DNA of 64,000 nucleotides, from contig NZ_BMTT01000002.1 in the NCBI RefSeq assembly GCF_014649815.1, positions 496,001-560,000 on the forward strand. The letters are read 5' to 3'. Both the position numbers and the translations under genes were made by a program. Within the stretch, counting starts at the first letter, position 1; the number at the start of each line of letters is the position of its first letter. Below the pieces are notes generated by a model. That model saw only the letters and a list, made by a program, of their open reading frames with translations. It made no database searches and was not told the origin of the DNA. Shown one piece after another: positions 8,344 to 16,880 of the stretch. Source of the stretch: Streptomyces mutabilis (GTDB lineage: Bacteria > Actinomycetota > Actinomycetes > Streptomycetales > Streptomycetaceae).

Positions 8344-9558
8344 CTACCGCGCCGCGTCGGCCGCCTTCACCAGCGCGTCCTTGGTGACGGCACCGGCGTA
8401 GACCCTGCCGTCGTCCGTGATCAGGGCGTTGACCAGGCGGGTCTTGAAGACCGTGCCGGAGCCGAAGTCGCCCTTGACCTGGTCGCCGAAGGAGCCGAGG
8501 AAGCCGCCGAGGTCACCGCCCGCGGAGGCCGTGGGCAGGCCCTGGCCACCGGTGTCGAAGGTGGCGATCGAATCCCAGCCCTCGCCGATGACCTCCAGGC
8601 CGTCCAGTTCCTCGGCCACGTCGCCGCGGGCCGCCTCGCGCTCGTGCTCCGGGGCCCCGGTCATCTCGTCGCCCTCGGTGACCTTCGCGCCCTTGGGCGG
8701 CGTGAAGTCGAAGGTCGACGCGTCCGGCTTCGCGAAGCTGACCTGGGTGAAGCCCGCGTCCACGACGGCGGCGCCGCCGCTCTTCGGGGTGAGCGTGAAC
8801 TTCAGCGGCATGCCTGTCTTCGCGTCCACCGCGATGCTGACGGCGCCGACCGTGGAGCCCTCCTGCTTGGGCTTGATCACCAGTCGGTACGCGTCCCGGC
8901 CGGCCACCTGCGCGGTGCCGTCGACGGTCACGGAGGTGGTGTCGTCGACCGCCTTGAGGGCCTGGTCGGCGAAGTCCTTCGGCGTGGCCGGCGCCTCCTT
9001 CTCCGGCTGCCCGGCGGACTCGGAGGCGGTCGAGTGGTAGACCTCGTTGGACTTGCTGTCGTAGCCCCAGACGTCCTTGCCGTCGTGGATCAGGCTGTAC
9101 TCGGCGGCGTTCTCCAGCAGCGACAGCTTCTGCCGGTCGGGGCCGTCCGCCGCGACCCGCAGCGTGTGCGTGCCGGACACCAGCTCGGTGAGCTTGGCCG
9201 ACGGGTCCGCGGCGGAGCCGTCCCCGCCACCAGCCGCGCCCGGCGCACCGGACATGCCGGACATCAGGCCACTCTCCAGGCCACCGAGGTCCGGCAGACC
9301 CAGGTCCGTGGTGATCTTCACCGTGCCGGACAGCTGCTCGACGTCCGACTTGGCGATCTTCTCTATGAGTTGTTCCGCCGTGACCTTCGGAAGGTCGGGG
9401 TCCCCGGAGTCGGCGATCGCGGGGACGAGCCCGATCGTCGCGGCCGCCACTCCCATCACCGCGACCGGGACGACGTAGCGCGCGGCCCTGCGCCGTCCGG
9501 AGCGCAGATCCTCGCCCTCCCCGGCGGTCCTGTTGTCGTCGGAATCGATCGGTGCCAT
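8344..9558 (-). CDS. LolA-like / DUF2092-type secreted or anchored protein
   Basis: 404 residues. A cytoplasmic N-terminus of about 25 residues is followed by one membrane segment (about 27-46) that may act as a signal anchor. The rest resembles the LolA/LolB-like half-barrel family of actinobacteria: LSGTVKITTDLGLPDL near the start, DAYRLVIKPKQ and the DAKTGMPLKFTLTPKSG strand pair, and FDFTPPKGAKV. In Gram-positives these proteins are thought to carry or sense lipidic ligands outside the membrane. ATG 9558 is chosen because GGAGGT lies about 9 bases upstream. It sits 40 bases before the ABC ATPase, so a shared transcript and a shared export role are likely. Confidence 0.75.
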   Translation of the reverse strand: MAPIDSDDNRTAGEGEDLRSGRRRAARYVVPVAVMGVAAATIGLVPAIADSGDPDLPKVTAEQLIEKIAKSDVEQLSGTVKITTDLGLPDLGGLESGLMSGMSGAPGAAGGGDGSAADPSAKLTELVSGTHTLRVAADGPDRQKLSLLENAAEYSLIHDGKDVWGYDSKSNEVYHSTASESAGQPEKEAPATPKDFADQALKAVDDTTSVTVDGTAQVAGRDAYRLVIKPKQEGSTVGAVSIAVDAKTGMPLKFTLTPKSGGAAVVDAGFTQVSFAKPDASTFDFTPPKGAKVTEGDEMTGAPEHEREAARGDVAEELDGLEVIGEGWDSIATFDTGGQGLPTASAGGDLGGFLGSFGDQVKGDFGSGTVFKTRLVNALITDDGRVYAGAVTKDALVKAADAAR

Positions 9559-9969
9559 CTGTGCCCTACCTCCGTCGTCGGCGGCGGCTGTCTCGCGACC
9601 TCGCACTCGTCGTCTCACCCGTAAGCCGCCATTCTCACCCGAATCGGTGAGGATTGGTGTTTGCCGTGGTGTCCATCTGACCAAATCGGCCGGGAAGAAG
9701 CGTCAGACCGCGGGCTCAACTCCGCGTACTCCTGCGGGATGACACGGACGGGCGGCGACTCCCCCGGCCCGTAGGGGGTGGGGTGCGACCCCCGCACCGG
9801 CGCGCCGCCCGGCAGGGCCGAGGGCGTCGAGTGCACCGAGACACGAGGCCCGAGGCCCGAGGCCCGAGACCCGAGACCCGAGACCCGAGGCCATGATCGC
9901 GGCGCAGGACACACCGGGCCGTGGCGATGGCCACCACACACCATGAGGCACGTCACTCAGACCGGGCGT
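9559..9969. other. 411-bp gap between LolA-like and polyprenyl synthase genes
   Basis: Holds the promoter side of the LolA-like gene and a block of 7-bp tandem repeats (9845-9892). The stretch next to the polyprenyl synthase stop has a weak ACCGGGC/GCCCGGT pairing that may help termination. No coding frame is convincing. Confidence 0.5.
9845..9892. repeat. 7-bp tandem repeat, seven units
   Basis: Three GAGGCCC units (9845-9865), three GAGACCC units (9866-9886) and a last partial GAGGCC (9887-9892). The two unit types are grouped, which suggests step-wise local duplication. It lies in the non-coding gap, downstream of the polyprenyl synthase stop. Confidence 0.85.
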
Positions 9970-10980
9970 TCAGCCCGCCCGGTGCACCACGGCGTCGCAC
10001 AGCTCCACCAGCGCGGACTTCGCCTCGCACTCCCGCAGCGGGGCCAGCGCCGCCCGGGCCTCCCTGGCGTACCGGACGGTGTCCTTGCGCGCCTGCTCCA
10101 GTGCGGGGTGGGCGCGCAGCAGGCGCAGCGCCTCGGCGTGCCGGGCGTCGTCACTCAGATCGGAGTCGAGCAACTCGGACAGCGCGACGTCCTCGGCGAG
10201 CCCCAGCCGCTCCGCGCGCTCGCGCAGCCGCAGCACCGGGAGGGTCGGGATGCCCTCGCGCAGGTCGGTCCCGGGCGTCTTGCCGGACTCGTGGGAGTCG
10301 GAGGCGATGTCCAGGACGTCGTCCGCGAGCTGGAAGGCGACACCGAGCCGCTCCCCGTACTGGGTGAGTACGTCGACGACCGTCTCGTCGGCACCGGACA
10401 TCATCGCGCCGAACCGGCAGGAGACCGCCACCAGCGACCCCGTCTTGCCGCCCAGCACGTCCAGGTAGTGGTCGACCGGGTCCCGTCCGTCCTGGGGGCC
10501 GGCCGTCTCCAGGATCTGACCGGTGACGAGCCGCTCGAACGCCAGGGCCTGCACGCGGACCGCCTCGGGCCCGAGGTCGGCGAGGATCTGGGAGGCGCGG
10601 GCGAAGAGGAAGTCGCCGGTGAGGACGGCGACCGAGTTGCCCCAGCGGGTGTTCGCGCTGGGCACTCCGCGGCGCACGGCCGCCTCGTCCATCACGTCGT
10701 CGTGGTACAGGGTCGCGAGGTGGGTCAGCTCGACGACGACGGCCGAGGGCACGATGCCGGGGGCGTAGGGGTCGCCGAACTGGGCCGAGAGCATCACCAG
10801 CAGTGGCCGGAACCGTTTTCCGCCCGCCCGCACCAGGTGCTGGGCGGCCTCCGTGATGAAGGGCACCTCGCTCTTGGTTGCCTCAAGCAACCCTTCCTCG
10901 ACCGCAACCAATCCGGCCTGGACATCGGCTTCCAGAGCCTGGTCCCGCACGCTCAGCCCGAACGGCCCGACGACGGTCAC
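9970..10980 (-). CDS. Long-chain polyprenyl diphosphate synthase
   Basis: 336-residue all-trans prenyltransferase. The first Asp-rich motif is DDVMD in LYHDDVMDEAAVRRGVPSANTRWG, and the second is DDVLD in FQLADDVLDIASD; K-R residues at GGKRFRPLL contact diphosphate. It condenses IPP onto allylic diphosphates to build the tail of menaquinone. Streptomyces make mainly MK-9, so a nonaprenyl product is expected, but chain length cannot be read with certainty. GTG 10980 is preceded by GGAG at suitable spacing. The wider window also holds mqnC, menG and nuo, consistent with respiratory quinone supply. Confidence 0.92.
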   Translation of the reverse strand: MTVVGPFGLSVRDQALEADVQAGLVAVEEGLLEATKSEVPFITEAAQHLVRAGGKRFRPLLVMLSAQFGDPYAPGIVPSAVVVELTHLATLYHDDVMDEAAVRRGVPSANTRWGNSVAVLTGDFLFARASQILADLGPEAVRVQALAFERLVTGQILETAGPQDGRDPVDHYLDVLGGKTGSLVAVSCRFGAMMSGADETVVDVLTQYGERLGVAFQLADDVLDIASDSHESGKTPGTDLREGIPTLPVLRLRERAERLGLAEDVALSELLDSDLSDDARHAEALRLLRAHPALEQARKDTVRYAREARAALAPLRECEAKSALVELCDAVVHRAG

Positions 10981-11647
10981 GAGGGGTCTCCTGTCTGCTG
11001 GTGTCTACTGGCGATTACCTGGTTTGTCGATAGGTCGCTGCCACCACTCAAGTCAGCGTATCCGGTCACGTTTCGATCACCGCTAGCGCCCACCGTTACA
11101 GGCCGGTCGGTATCGGATCATGCGCGGTATGTTTTTGATCAGTCGATATGAGCGGATATTGACCGACATCGCCGCGACCAGAAGTCGCCACCGGAGATCA
11201 CATCACCCCTCCCGACGCCCCGCACTCCGAGCGAGTCACCCACTCGGCCGCCCCTCCCGCACGAGCGCCTGCCCGCGTGGCGAGCAGGCGAACACCGGAC
11301 GGGGCGACGGCCGAGACCTCGAGCCGCCCGGCGGCAACCCGGCCGACCGCCGGCCAATCCCGAAGCCAAACCCCGAAGCCCTCACCGCCTGCGGACGATT
11401 GACCCACACTTGACCCTAATGCCCGTTTTGGCACTCTTGTTGAGTCCAGTGAGTTGGCTCACTTCGCGCCACCTGCAGGCAACCCCGCCTCCGACTGCGC
11501 CCTCCCTTGCCCCGCAAGCCAGTTGAAGCTTGGCAGCCGCAAAGGATCAAGCACCGCAAATACCCCAGACCAAGGTCAACAGGCGCGTTGGGTGATTCCT
11601 GCACTTGTTCCGGACATGTGCTCTCGCATACGTTCCCGGCCTGTCGG
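10981..11647. other. Divergent promoter region, relatively A/T-rich
   Basis: This 667-base stretch separates the polyprenyl synthase start (- strand) from the riboswitch leader of the transglycosylase (+ strand). A/T-rich patches near 11117-11165 and 11408-11445 are the likeliest promoter positions; TTGACC at 11410 is a possible -35 element for the + strand. I see no gene here. Confidence 0.45.
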
Positions 11648-11835
11648 GCGGACGCCGAATCCTGCCACCGCCCGGACGCACAGCCATCCGCCAACACACT
11701 CGCAGGCAGGAGCGGGGGACCCAGGTAAGTCGCCGTACCGGTCACCACCGGAACGGCTAGGGGTGAAGCCGTGCCCGTCAGGGCCCGGCCGGGCACCTCC
11801 CCGCCCGAACCCGACAGCTCACCTCGCAGGCGTAA
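11648..11835 (+). ncRNA. c-di-AMP riboswitch (ydaO-yuaA type)
   Basis: The conserved blocks of this class are present in order: CCGAATCCTGCC (11655 on), GGGGGACCCAGGTAAG (11714 on), AGGGGTGAAGCC (11759 on), and CCGACAGCTCACCTCGCAGGCG (11811 on, quoted in two parts: CCGACAGCTCACC and TCGCAGGCG). It ends about 15 bases before the ATG of the transglycosylase gene, whose AAGGAGAGGG ribosome site follows at once. In Streptomyces this class precedes genes for cell-wall hydrolases and is switched off by c-di-AMP. Confidence 0.9.
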
Positions 11836-11850
11836 GGAGAGGGACTCAGC

Positions 11851-12342
11851 ATGTCTGCCAACGGTCTGAACCGACACGCCCGTACCAGCCGCCTCGCCCG
11901 CAAGCTGGCCGTCGCCGGCACCGGCGCCGCGGTGCTCGCCCTGCCGCTCATCGGCGCCACCAGCGCCTCCGCGGCCACCCCGGCGGCCGCCACGACCGCC
12001 ACCACGACGGCGAAGACGTACCCCGACAACCTCGACGGCTGGATCCGCGAGTCGCTCGACATCATGGCGCAGCACGGCATCCCCGGGTCGTACGAGGGCA
12101 TCCACCGCAACATCATGCGGGAGTCCTCCGGCAACCCGCTCGCCATCAACAACTGGGACATCAACGCCGTCAACGGCACCCCGTCCAAGGGCCTGCTCCA
12201 GGTGATCGACCCGACCTTCCAGGCGTACCACGTACCCGGCACCTCCTGGGACCCGTACGACCCGGTCGCCAACATCACCGCGGCCTGCAACTACGCCGCC
12301 GACCGGTACGGCTCGATGGACAACGTCTTCGGCGCGTACTGA
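11851..12342 (+). CDS. Secreted SLT-type lytic transglycosylase
   Basis: 163 residues with a twin-basic signal peptide (about 1-41, ending SASA/A) and then one lytic transglycosylase domain (about 60-163). The catalytic acid is E91 in IMRESSGNP, followed by the family motif SKGLLQVIDPTF (112 on) and ITAACNYAADRYG near the end. It should cleave peptidoglycan between MurNAc and GlcNAc outside the membrane. Unlike relatives it carries no LysM or other wall-binding domain. Expression is expected to respond to c-di-AMP through the leader riboswitch. It converges with the HAD gene, 16 bases apart. Confidence 0.92.
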   Translation: MSANGLNRHARTSRLARKLAVAGTGAAVLALPLIGATSASAATPAAATTATTTAKTYPDNLDGWIRESLDIMAQHGIPGSYEGIHRNIMRESSGNPLAINNWDINAVNGTPSKGLLQVIDPTFQAYHVPGTSWDPYDPVANITAACNYAADRYGSMDNVFGAY

Positions 12343-12358
12343 GCCGCGGCGAGCCGTA

Positions 12359-13168
12359 CTACGAGGTACTGAAGATCCGTTCGAGGACGACGGCCACGCC
12401 GTCGTCCTCGTTCGTCGTGGTGATCTCGTCGGCGACCGCCTTGAGTTCGGGGTGGGCGCCGGCCATCGCTACGCCGTGGGCCGCCCAGTCGAACATGGGG
12501 ATGTCGTTGGGCATGTCCCCGAAGGCGATGGTCCGCCGTCGGCTCACTCCCAGGCGCTCGGCGGCCAGCGCCAGCCCGGTCGCCTTGGTGATGCCGCACG
12601 GCTGGAGCTCCACCGTCCCCGGACCGGACATGGTGACCGTGGCGAGGGAGCCGACCACCGCGCGCGCCGTCGCCGCCAACTCGTCGTCGGACAGGTCCGG
12701 GTGGCGCAGCAGCACCTTGCTGATCGGCTTGCCCCACAGCTCGTCGCGCCGGTCGACGCGCACCGCGGGCAGCGTCGGGTGGGGCATCAGGTACCCGGGC
12801 TCGATGAGCGTGAGGCCGTCGACGCCGTCCTGGTCGACCGCGGCGTACAGCTGCCCGACCTCCGCCTCGATCTTGCCGAGCGCGGTCTCGGCCAGCTCCC
12901 GGTCCAGGGTGACCGACCACAGCATCCGGTGCGCGCCCGCATCGTAGACCTGCGCGCCCTGACCGCACACCGCGAGCCCCGTGCAGCCGAGGCGTTCCAG
13001 GAGGGACCGCACCCGGGGTGCCGGCCGTCCCGTCACCACCAGGTGCCGCGCACCGGCGCCGGCCGCCCGGGCCAGCGCGGCCAGCGACCGGTCGGAGACG
13101 GTGTCGTCGCCGCGGAGCAGCGTGCCGTCGAGGTCGGTGGCTACGAGTGAATATGCGGTGCGGTCCAT
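12359..13168 (-). CDS. HAD-superfamily Cof-type phosphatase
   Basis: 269-residue HAD phosphatase of the Cof/YbjI group with a C2 cap. Motif I is DLDGTL with nucleophile D12 and acid D14; motif II is VVTGRP; the motif III Lys lies in GITKATGLALA; motif IV is GDMPNDIPMF. Such enzymes dephosphorylate small phosphorylated metabolites such as sugar phosphates or FMN. I start it at ATG 13168, close to motif I; the GTG at 13192 in the same frame adds eight residues and is a credible alternative. Substrate is not evident. Confidence 0.88.
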   Translation of the reverse strand: MDRTAYSLVATDLDGTLLRGDDTVSDRSLAALARAAGAGARHLVVTGRPAPRVRSLLERLGCTGLAVCGQGAQVYDAGAHRMLWSVTLDRELAETALGKIEAEVGQLYAAVDQDGVDGLTLIEPGYLMPHPTLPAVRVDRRDELWGKPISKVLLRHPDLSDDELAATARAVVGSLATVTMSGPGTVELQPCGITKATGLALAAERLGVSRRRTIAFGDMPNDIPMFDWAAHGVAMAGAHPELKAVADEITTTNEDDGVAVVLERIFSTS

Positions 13169-13412
13169 GATCAGAGAATACGGACGCCGCACCTGCCCGA
13201 CTCACCCGCGACCACTTCCGAACGAGGAGGCGGCGAGTGCGTCCGAGTACGCACGACGACGCCCGAACGTGTCCGAAACCTGGCACATCACCGGCTAAAG
13301 CCGGTTGAAGGCCTGTGCACCGGTTGGCAACAAGATGGTCCGCTACCTACCGGCCGGACGGCCCCGGAGGTACCTTCCTTGTGTTCAGGGGGGACTTGAT
13401 CGGGGGGTCGGG

Positions 13413-14498
13413 TTGAACAGCGGACGGGTGCGTGTGCTCAGGCCGGAGGAGCTGGGCGAGGGGGAACGGGAACGCTGGCGGGAGCTGCGTGCCAAGTCGA
13501 CGGCGCCACGCAACCCGTTCATGGAACCGGAGTTCACCGACGTCGTGGGCCGGGTACGGCCGCGGGCACGGGTGGCGGTGGTGTACGACGGCGGCGAGGC
13601 GGCGGGGTTCCTGCCGCACGAGCGCGGGCCCCTGGGGCAGGGCCGCGCTATCGGACTCGGGGTGTCCGACTGCCAGGGCGCGGTGCTGCGCCAGGACCTC
13701 GCCCCGGACACCCGCCAACTGCTGCGGGCCTGTTCCCTGTCCAGTTTCGCCTTCGACAACCTGGAGGCGGAGCAGGAGCTGTTCGTGCCGCACGCGGCGG
13801 AGAAGCACGCCACCTACGTCATCGACGTGGCACGGGGGTACGAGGCGTACGAGAACGTGCTGCGCGCGCAGTCACCGAAATTCCTGAAGACCACCCTGGC
13901 CAAGGAGCGCCGGCTCGGCCGCCAGATCGGGAACGTGCGCCTCGTCTTCGACGAGCGTGATCCGGCCGCGCTGCGCACGCTGATGGGGTGGAAGTCGGCG
14001 CAGTACCGCAGGACGGGGCGCCGGGACCGGTTCGCCCAGGAGTGGATCACCCGGCTCGTCGCACGGCTGGCCGGGACCCGGGCGCCGGAGTGCACGGGCA
14101 CGCTGTCGGTGCTCTACGCCGGCGGCCGGCCCCTCGCCGCCCACTTCGGGCTGCGCTCGGCGACGGTTCTGGCGTGCTGGTTCCCGGCGTACGACCCGGA
14201 GTTCGCGAAGTACTCGCCGGGGTTGGTCCTGCACCTGCGGATGGCCGAGGCCGCCGCCGCCGAGGGCATCGGCATGCTCGACATGGGGCGGGGCCCGGCG
14301 GAGTACAAGGACTCGCTGAAAACCGGCGAACTGCCCGTGTACGAGGGCACGGCGGCGCGTCCGGGAGCGGGCGCCGCGCTGCAGTGGCTCGGGCGCGAAC
14401 CGGTCCGCCGCGCGCACGGCTTCGTGCGCGAGAGGCCGCGGCTGGCGTCGCTGGCGGTACGCACGTTGAGGGGCGCGGCCCGGCTGCGGCGGTCATGA
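13413..14498 (+). CDS. GNAT-like acyltransferase (BioF2/CelD-type)
   Basis: About 361 residues of the Acetyltransf_6 (BioF2-like, CelD-like) type. The family core is visible as SPKFLKTTLAKERRL, then LVFDERDPAALRTLMGWKSAQYRRTGR, GGRPLAAHFGLRS, CWFPAYDPEFAKYSPG and IGMLDMGRGPAEYKDSLKTGE. Relatives work in polysaccharide and cell-surface glycan loci. I choose TTG 13413, 5 bases after the GGGGGG run; GTG 13428 is an alternative. It is followed by a GT2 and a deacetylase on the same strand, so it is probably an acyl donor step in the same glycan pathway. Confidence 0.8.
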   Translation: MNSGRVRVLRPEELGEGERERWRELRAKSTAPRNPFMEPEFTDVVGRVRPRARVAVVYDGGEAAGFLPHERGPLGQGRAIGLGVSDCQGAVLRQDLAPDTRQLLRACSLSSFAFDNLEAEQELFVPHAAEKHATYVIDVARGYEAYENVLRAQSPKFLKTTLAKERRLGRQIGNVRLVFDERDPAALRTLMGWKSAQYRRTGRRDRFAQEWITRLVARLAGTRAPECTGTLSVLYAGGRPLAAHFGLRSATVLACWFPAYDPEFAKYSPGLVLHLRMAEAAAAEGIGMLDMGRGPAEYKDSLKTGELPVYEGTAARPGAGAALQWLGREPVRRAHGFVRERPRLASLAVRTLRGAARLRRS

Positions 14499-14537
14499 CG
14501 GAGAGCGACACGGAGGGCAACCACGAGGGGGTGGCGC

Positions 14538-15926
14538 ATGGCCGTTGGGCGGCGTGCGCGGCAGGAGACACGGCGGGAGATGGAGCGGTTCCTGAGCATC
14601 GGGCCGGTGCAGGTCGCCGAGCTGGATCTCGGTGCCGGGACGGGAGAGAAGACTGGGGGGCCGGGGGGCGCGGAGCGTGCGGAGAGCGCGGAGAGCTGGA
14701 GAGGCGTTGAGCTGAGACCGGGGCCGGGCAGCGCGCCGGTGACGTCCGGTGCGGTGTTCCTGCTGGTCAGACGGGCAGGACGGCCCATCGGCACCGTACT
14801 CGGGCAGGTGCCCGACGGCGCGGATCCCGTGGAGGTGCTGGCAGGGCTCGCCCGGGAGCTGCCCCCGCAGGCGCCGTCGGAGCCGTCGCCCGTGCCGCCG
14901 TCCGCCAGTGTCGTGGTCGCCACGCGGGAACGCGCCGACCAGCTCGCCCGGGCCCTGGACTCGCTGCTCGCCCAGGACCACCCGGACTTCGAGATCGTCG
15001 TCGTCGACAACGCCCCCGTGACCGAGGAGACCCGGGAACTGGTCGAGCGGAAGTACGGCGAGCGGGTGCGGTACGTGTGCGAACCGGTGCCCGGACTGGC
15101 GATCGCGCACAACCGGGGGCTCGCGGCCGTACGCGGCCAGGTGGTCGCCTTCACCGACGACGACGTGGTCGCCGACCCGCGCTGGCTCACCGAGCTGACC
15201 GCGCCCTTCGCCGCCGACCCGGGTCTGGGCTGTGCCACGGGGCTGATCCTGCCCGCGCGGCTGCGCACCCCCGCCCAGGTGCTGTTGGAGAGCCACGGGG
15301 GCTTCGCGAAGGGGTTCACCCCGCGGACGTACGACCCGGCGCAACCGCCCGCCGACGAGCCGCTGTTCCCGTTCACCGCGGGCCGGTTCGGCTCCGGCGC
15401 CAACATGGCCTTCCGTACGGCGGTGCTGCGCTCGGTCGGCGGTTTCGACCCGGCGACCGGCGCGGGCACGCGTGCGCGGGGCGGCGACGACCTCTACGGG
15501 TTCGTCCGCGTCCTGGCCGAGGGGCGGCGGCTGCGCTACACGCCGAGCGCGCTGGTCTGGCACCACCACCGGGAGACGTGGCGCGATCTGGAGACGCAGG
15601 CGTACGGCTACGGCGCCGGCCTCACCGCGTACCTCACGGCGATCCTGGTGAACCGGCCCGCGCTGCTGCCCGCCTTCCTCGCGCGGGTACCGGGCGGGCT
15701 GGCGCACGCACGGGGGCTGACCGCCGTGCGCGCCACCGCTGCCGGTGACACGGAAGCCGCGGCGGAGACGGGCGCGGGGGCGGCGGCTCCGGGTGGGCAC
15801 GACTCCCGTACGCATCCCTGGCCGCGGCGGCTGTCCCGGCTGCAGCGCCGGGGCATGCTGTACGGCCCCGTCGGCTATCTGCGCGCCCGCCGGGCGCTGC
15901 GCACGGTCGGGCTGGAGGCGCGGTGA
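14538..15926 (+). CDS. Family 2 glycosyltransferase
   Basis: 462 residues. The N-terminal 120 residues are charged and of unknown fold. The GT-A domain starts at SVVVATRERADQLARALDSL and carries FTDDDVVADPRWL, whose DDD is the expected metal/nucleotide-sugar site. GSGANMAFRTAVLRSVGGFD and GGDDLYGFVRVL follow, the typical acceptor and catalytic-base region. No membrane helices are evident, so it probably acts at the cytoplasmic face. It lies 39 bases after the GNAT gene and overlaps the deacetylase gene through GTGA, so the three form one unit. Confidence 0.88.
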   Translation: MAVGRRARQETRREMERFLSIGPVQVAELDLGAGTGEKTGGPGGAERAESAESWRGVELRPGPGSAPVTSGAVFLLVRRAGRPIGTVLGQVPDGADPVEVLAGLARELPPQAPSEPSPVPPSASVVVATRERADQLARALDSLLAQDHPDFEIVVVDNAPVTEETRELVERKYGERVRYVCEPVPGLAIAHNRGLAAVRGQVVAFTDDDVVADPRWLTELTAPFAADPGLGCATGLILPARLRTPAQVLLESHGGFAKGFTPRTYDPAQPPADEPLFPFTAGRFGSGANMAFRTAVLRSVGGFDPATGAGTRARGGDDLYGFVRVLAEGRRLRYTPSALVWHHHRETWRDLETQAYGYGAGLTAYLTAILVNRPALLPAFLARVPGGLAHARGLTAVRATAAGDTEAAAETGAGAAAPGGHDSRTHPWPRRLSRLQRRGMLYGPVGYLRARRALRTVGLEAR

Positions 15927-16870
15927 GCGGGTCCGGGGGGCCGAGTGCGGCCGGGGGCCCATCGGCATCGGCACGCCGACCGGCGGGGGACGAGTCAGTG
16001 GCACACGGGGCGGTGGGCGCCGGACCAGTGGCACACGGGGCGGTGGGCGCCGGACCAGTGGCACACGGGGCGGTGGGGGTCGGGCCCATACCCGTCTTCC
16101 TCTACCACGCGGTCATGGACGACCCGCCCTCGTGGATCGCCGAGTTCACCGTCCGCCCGAAGGAGTTCGCCGCGCACCTCGACGCGATCGTCGACAGCGG
16201 CCGGACGCCCGTCACCATCAGCGTGCTCTCCGACCACCTCGCCGGGCGGGCACCGCTGCCGCCCCGGCCGGTGCTGCTCACCTTCGACGACGGCTTCGCC
16301 GACCTGCCCGGGCCCACCGCCGAGGCGCTGGCCGCGCGGGCGCTGCCCGCCACCGCCTACCTCACCACCGGCGCCATCGCCCCGGGCGGCCGCAGCCTGC
16401 TGCCACCCGCACCCATGATGACGCTGGACGCGGTGGCGGAGCTGGAACGTTCCGGCATGGAGATCGGCAGCCACACCGTCACCCACGCCCAGCTCGACAC
16501 CCTGTCCGCCCAGGACCTGGCGCACGAACTGCGCAGGTCCAAGGCGGTACTGGAGGACGCCCTCGGGCATCCGGTGCGCCACCTCGCCTACCCGCACGGC
16601 TACAACAGCGCGAAGGTGCGGACGCTGTCGGCCCGCGCCGGGTACGAGACCGCCACCGCGGTGCGGCACGCGCTCAGTTCGGACCGCGACGAGCGGTACC
16701 GCATAGCGCGGCTCATCGTGCGGCAGAGCCACACGGTCGCCGACGTGGCCGCGTGGCTGGCGGGCGAGGGCGCCCGGATCGCCCCCTACCGCGACGGCCC
16801 CAGGACGGTGGCGTGGCGCTGGTACCGGCGGGGCCGGGCCGTGGTCCGGGGGCCCGAGTTCGCGGGGTGA
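15923..16870 (+). CDS. Polysaccharide deacetylase (NodB/CE4)
   Basis: 315 residues. Residues 26-55 are three exact or near-exact copies of a 10-residue unit (VAHGAVGAGP). The CE4 domain follows: TFDDGF at 120-125, SHTVTH with H184 and H188, and LAYPHGYNS as motif 3. The first Asp and two His fit a metal-dependent deacetylase of N-acetylated sugars. There is no clear signal peptide, which is odd for this family, so it may act inside the cell or at the membrane. The GTG start overlaps the GT2 stop by 4 bases. Converges with the GH26-like gene, 10 bases apart. Confidence 0.88.
   Translation: MSGSGGPSAAGGPSASARRPAGDESVAHGAVGAGPVAHGAVGAGPVAHGAVGVGPIPVFLYHAVMDDPPSWIAEFTVRPKEFAAHLDAIVDSGRTPVTISVLSDHLAGRAPLPPRPVLLTFDDGFADLPGPTAEALAARALPATAYLTTGAIAPGGRSLLPPAPMMTLDAVAELERSGMEIGSHTVTHAQLDTLSAQDLAHELRRSKAVLEDALGHPVRHLAYPHGYNSAKVRTLSARAGYETATAVRHALSSDRDERYRIARLIVRQSHTVADVAAWLAGEGARIAPYRDGPRTVAWRWYRRGRAVVRGPEFAG
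15998..16087. repeat. 30-bp tandem repeat, three copies, in-frame
   Basis: Units beginning GTGGCACACGGGGCGGTGGG start at 15998, 16028 and 16058; the first two are identical and the third diverges only at its end. It sits at the N-terminus of the deacetylase and keeps its frame. Confidence 0.92.
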
Positions 16871-16880
16871 GCGGGCCGGG

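Noticed and set aside
9845-9892. Possible CRISPR array
   Set aside because: The units are 7 bases long with no spacers and no cas genes are near.
11428-11448. CIRCE/HAIR-like sequence (TTGGCACTC followed by GAGTCCA)
   Set aside because: The spacer is only 5 bases and the right arm does not match GAGTGCCAA, so it is not a heat-shock operator.
12359-13192. Longer form of the HAD phosphatase starting at GTG 13192
   Set aside because: Kept as an alternative only: neither start has a strong ribosome site, but ATG 13168 places motif I at the normal distance from the N-terminus.
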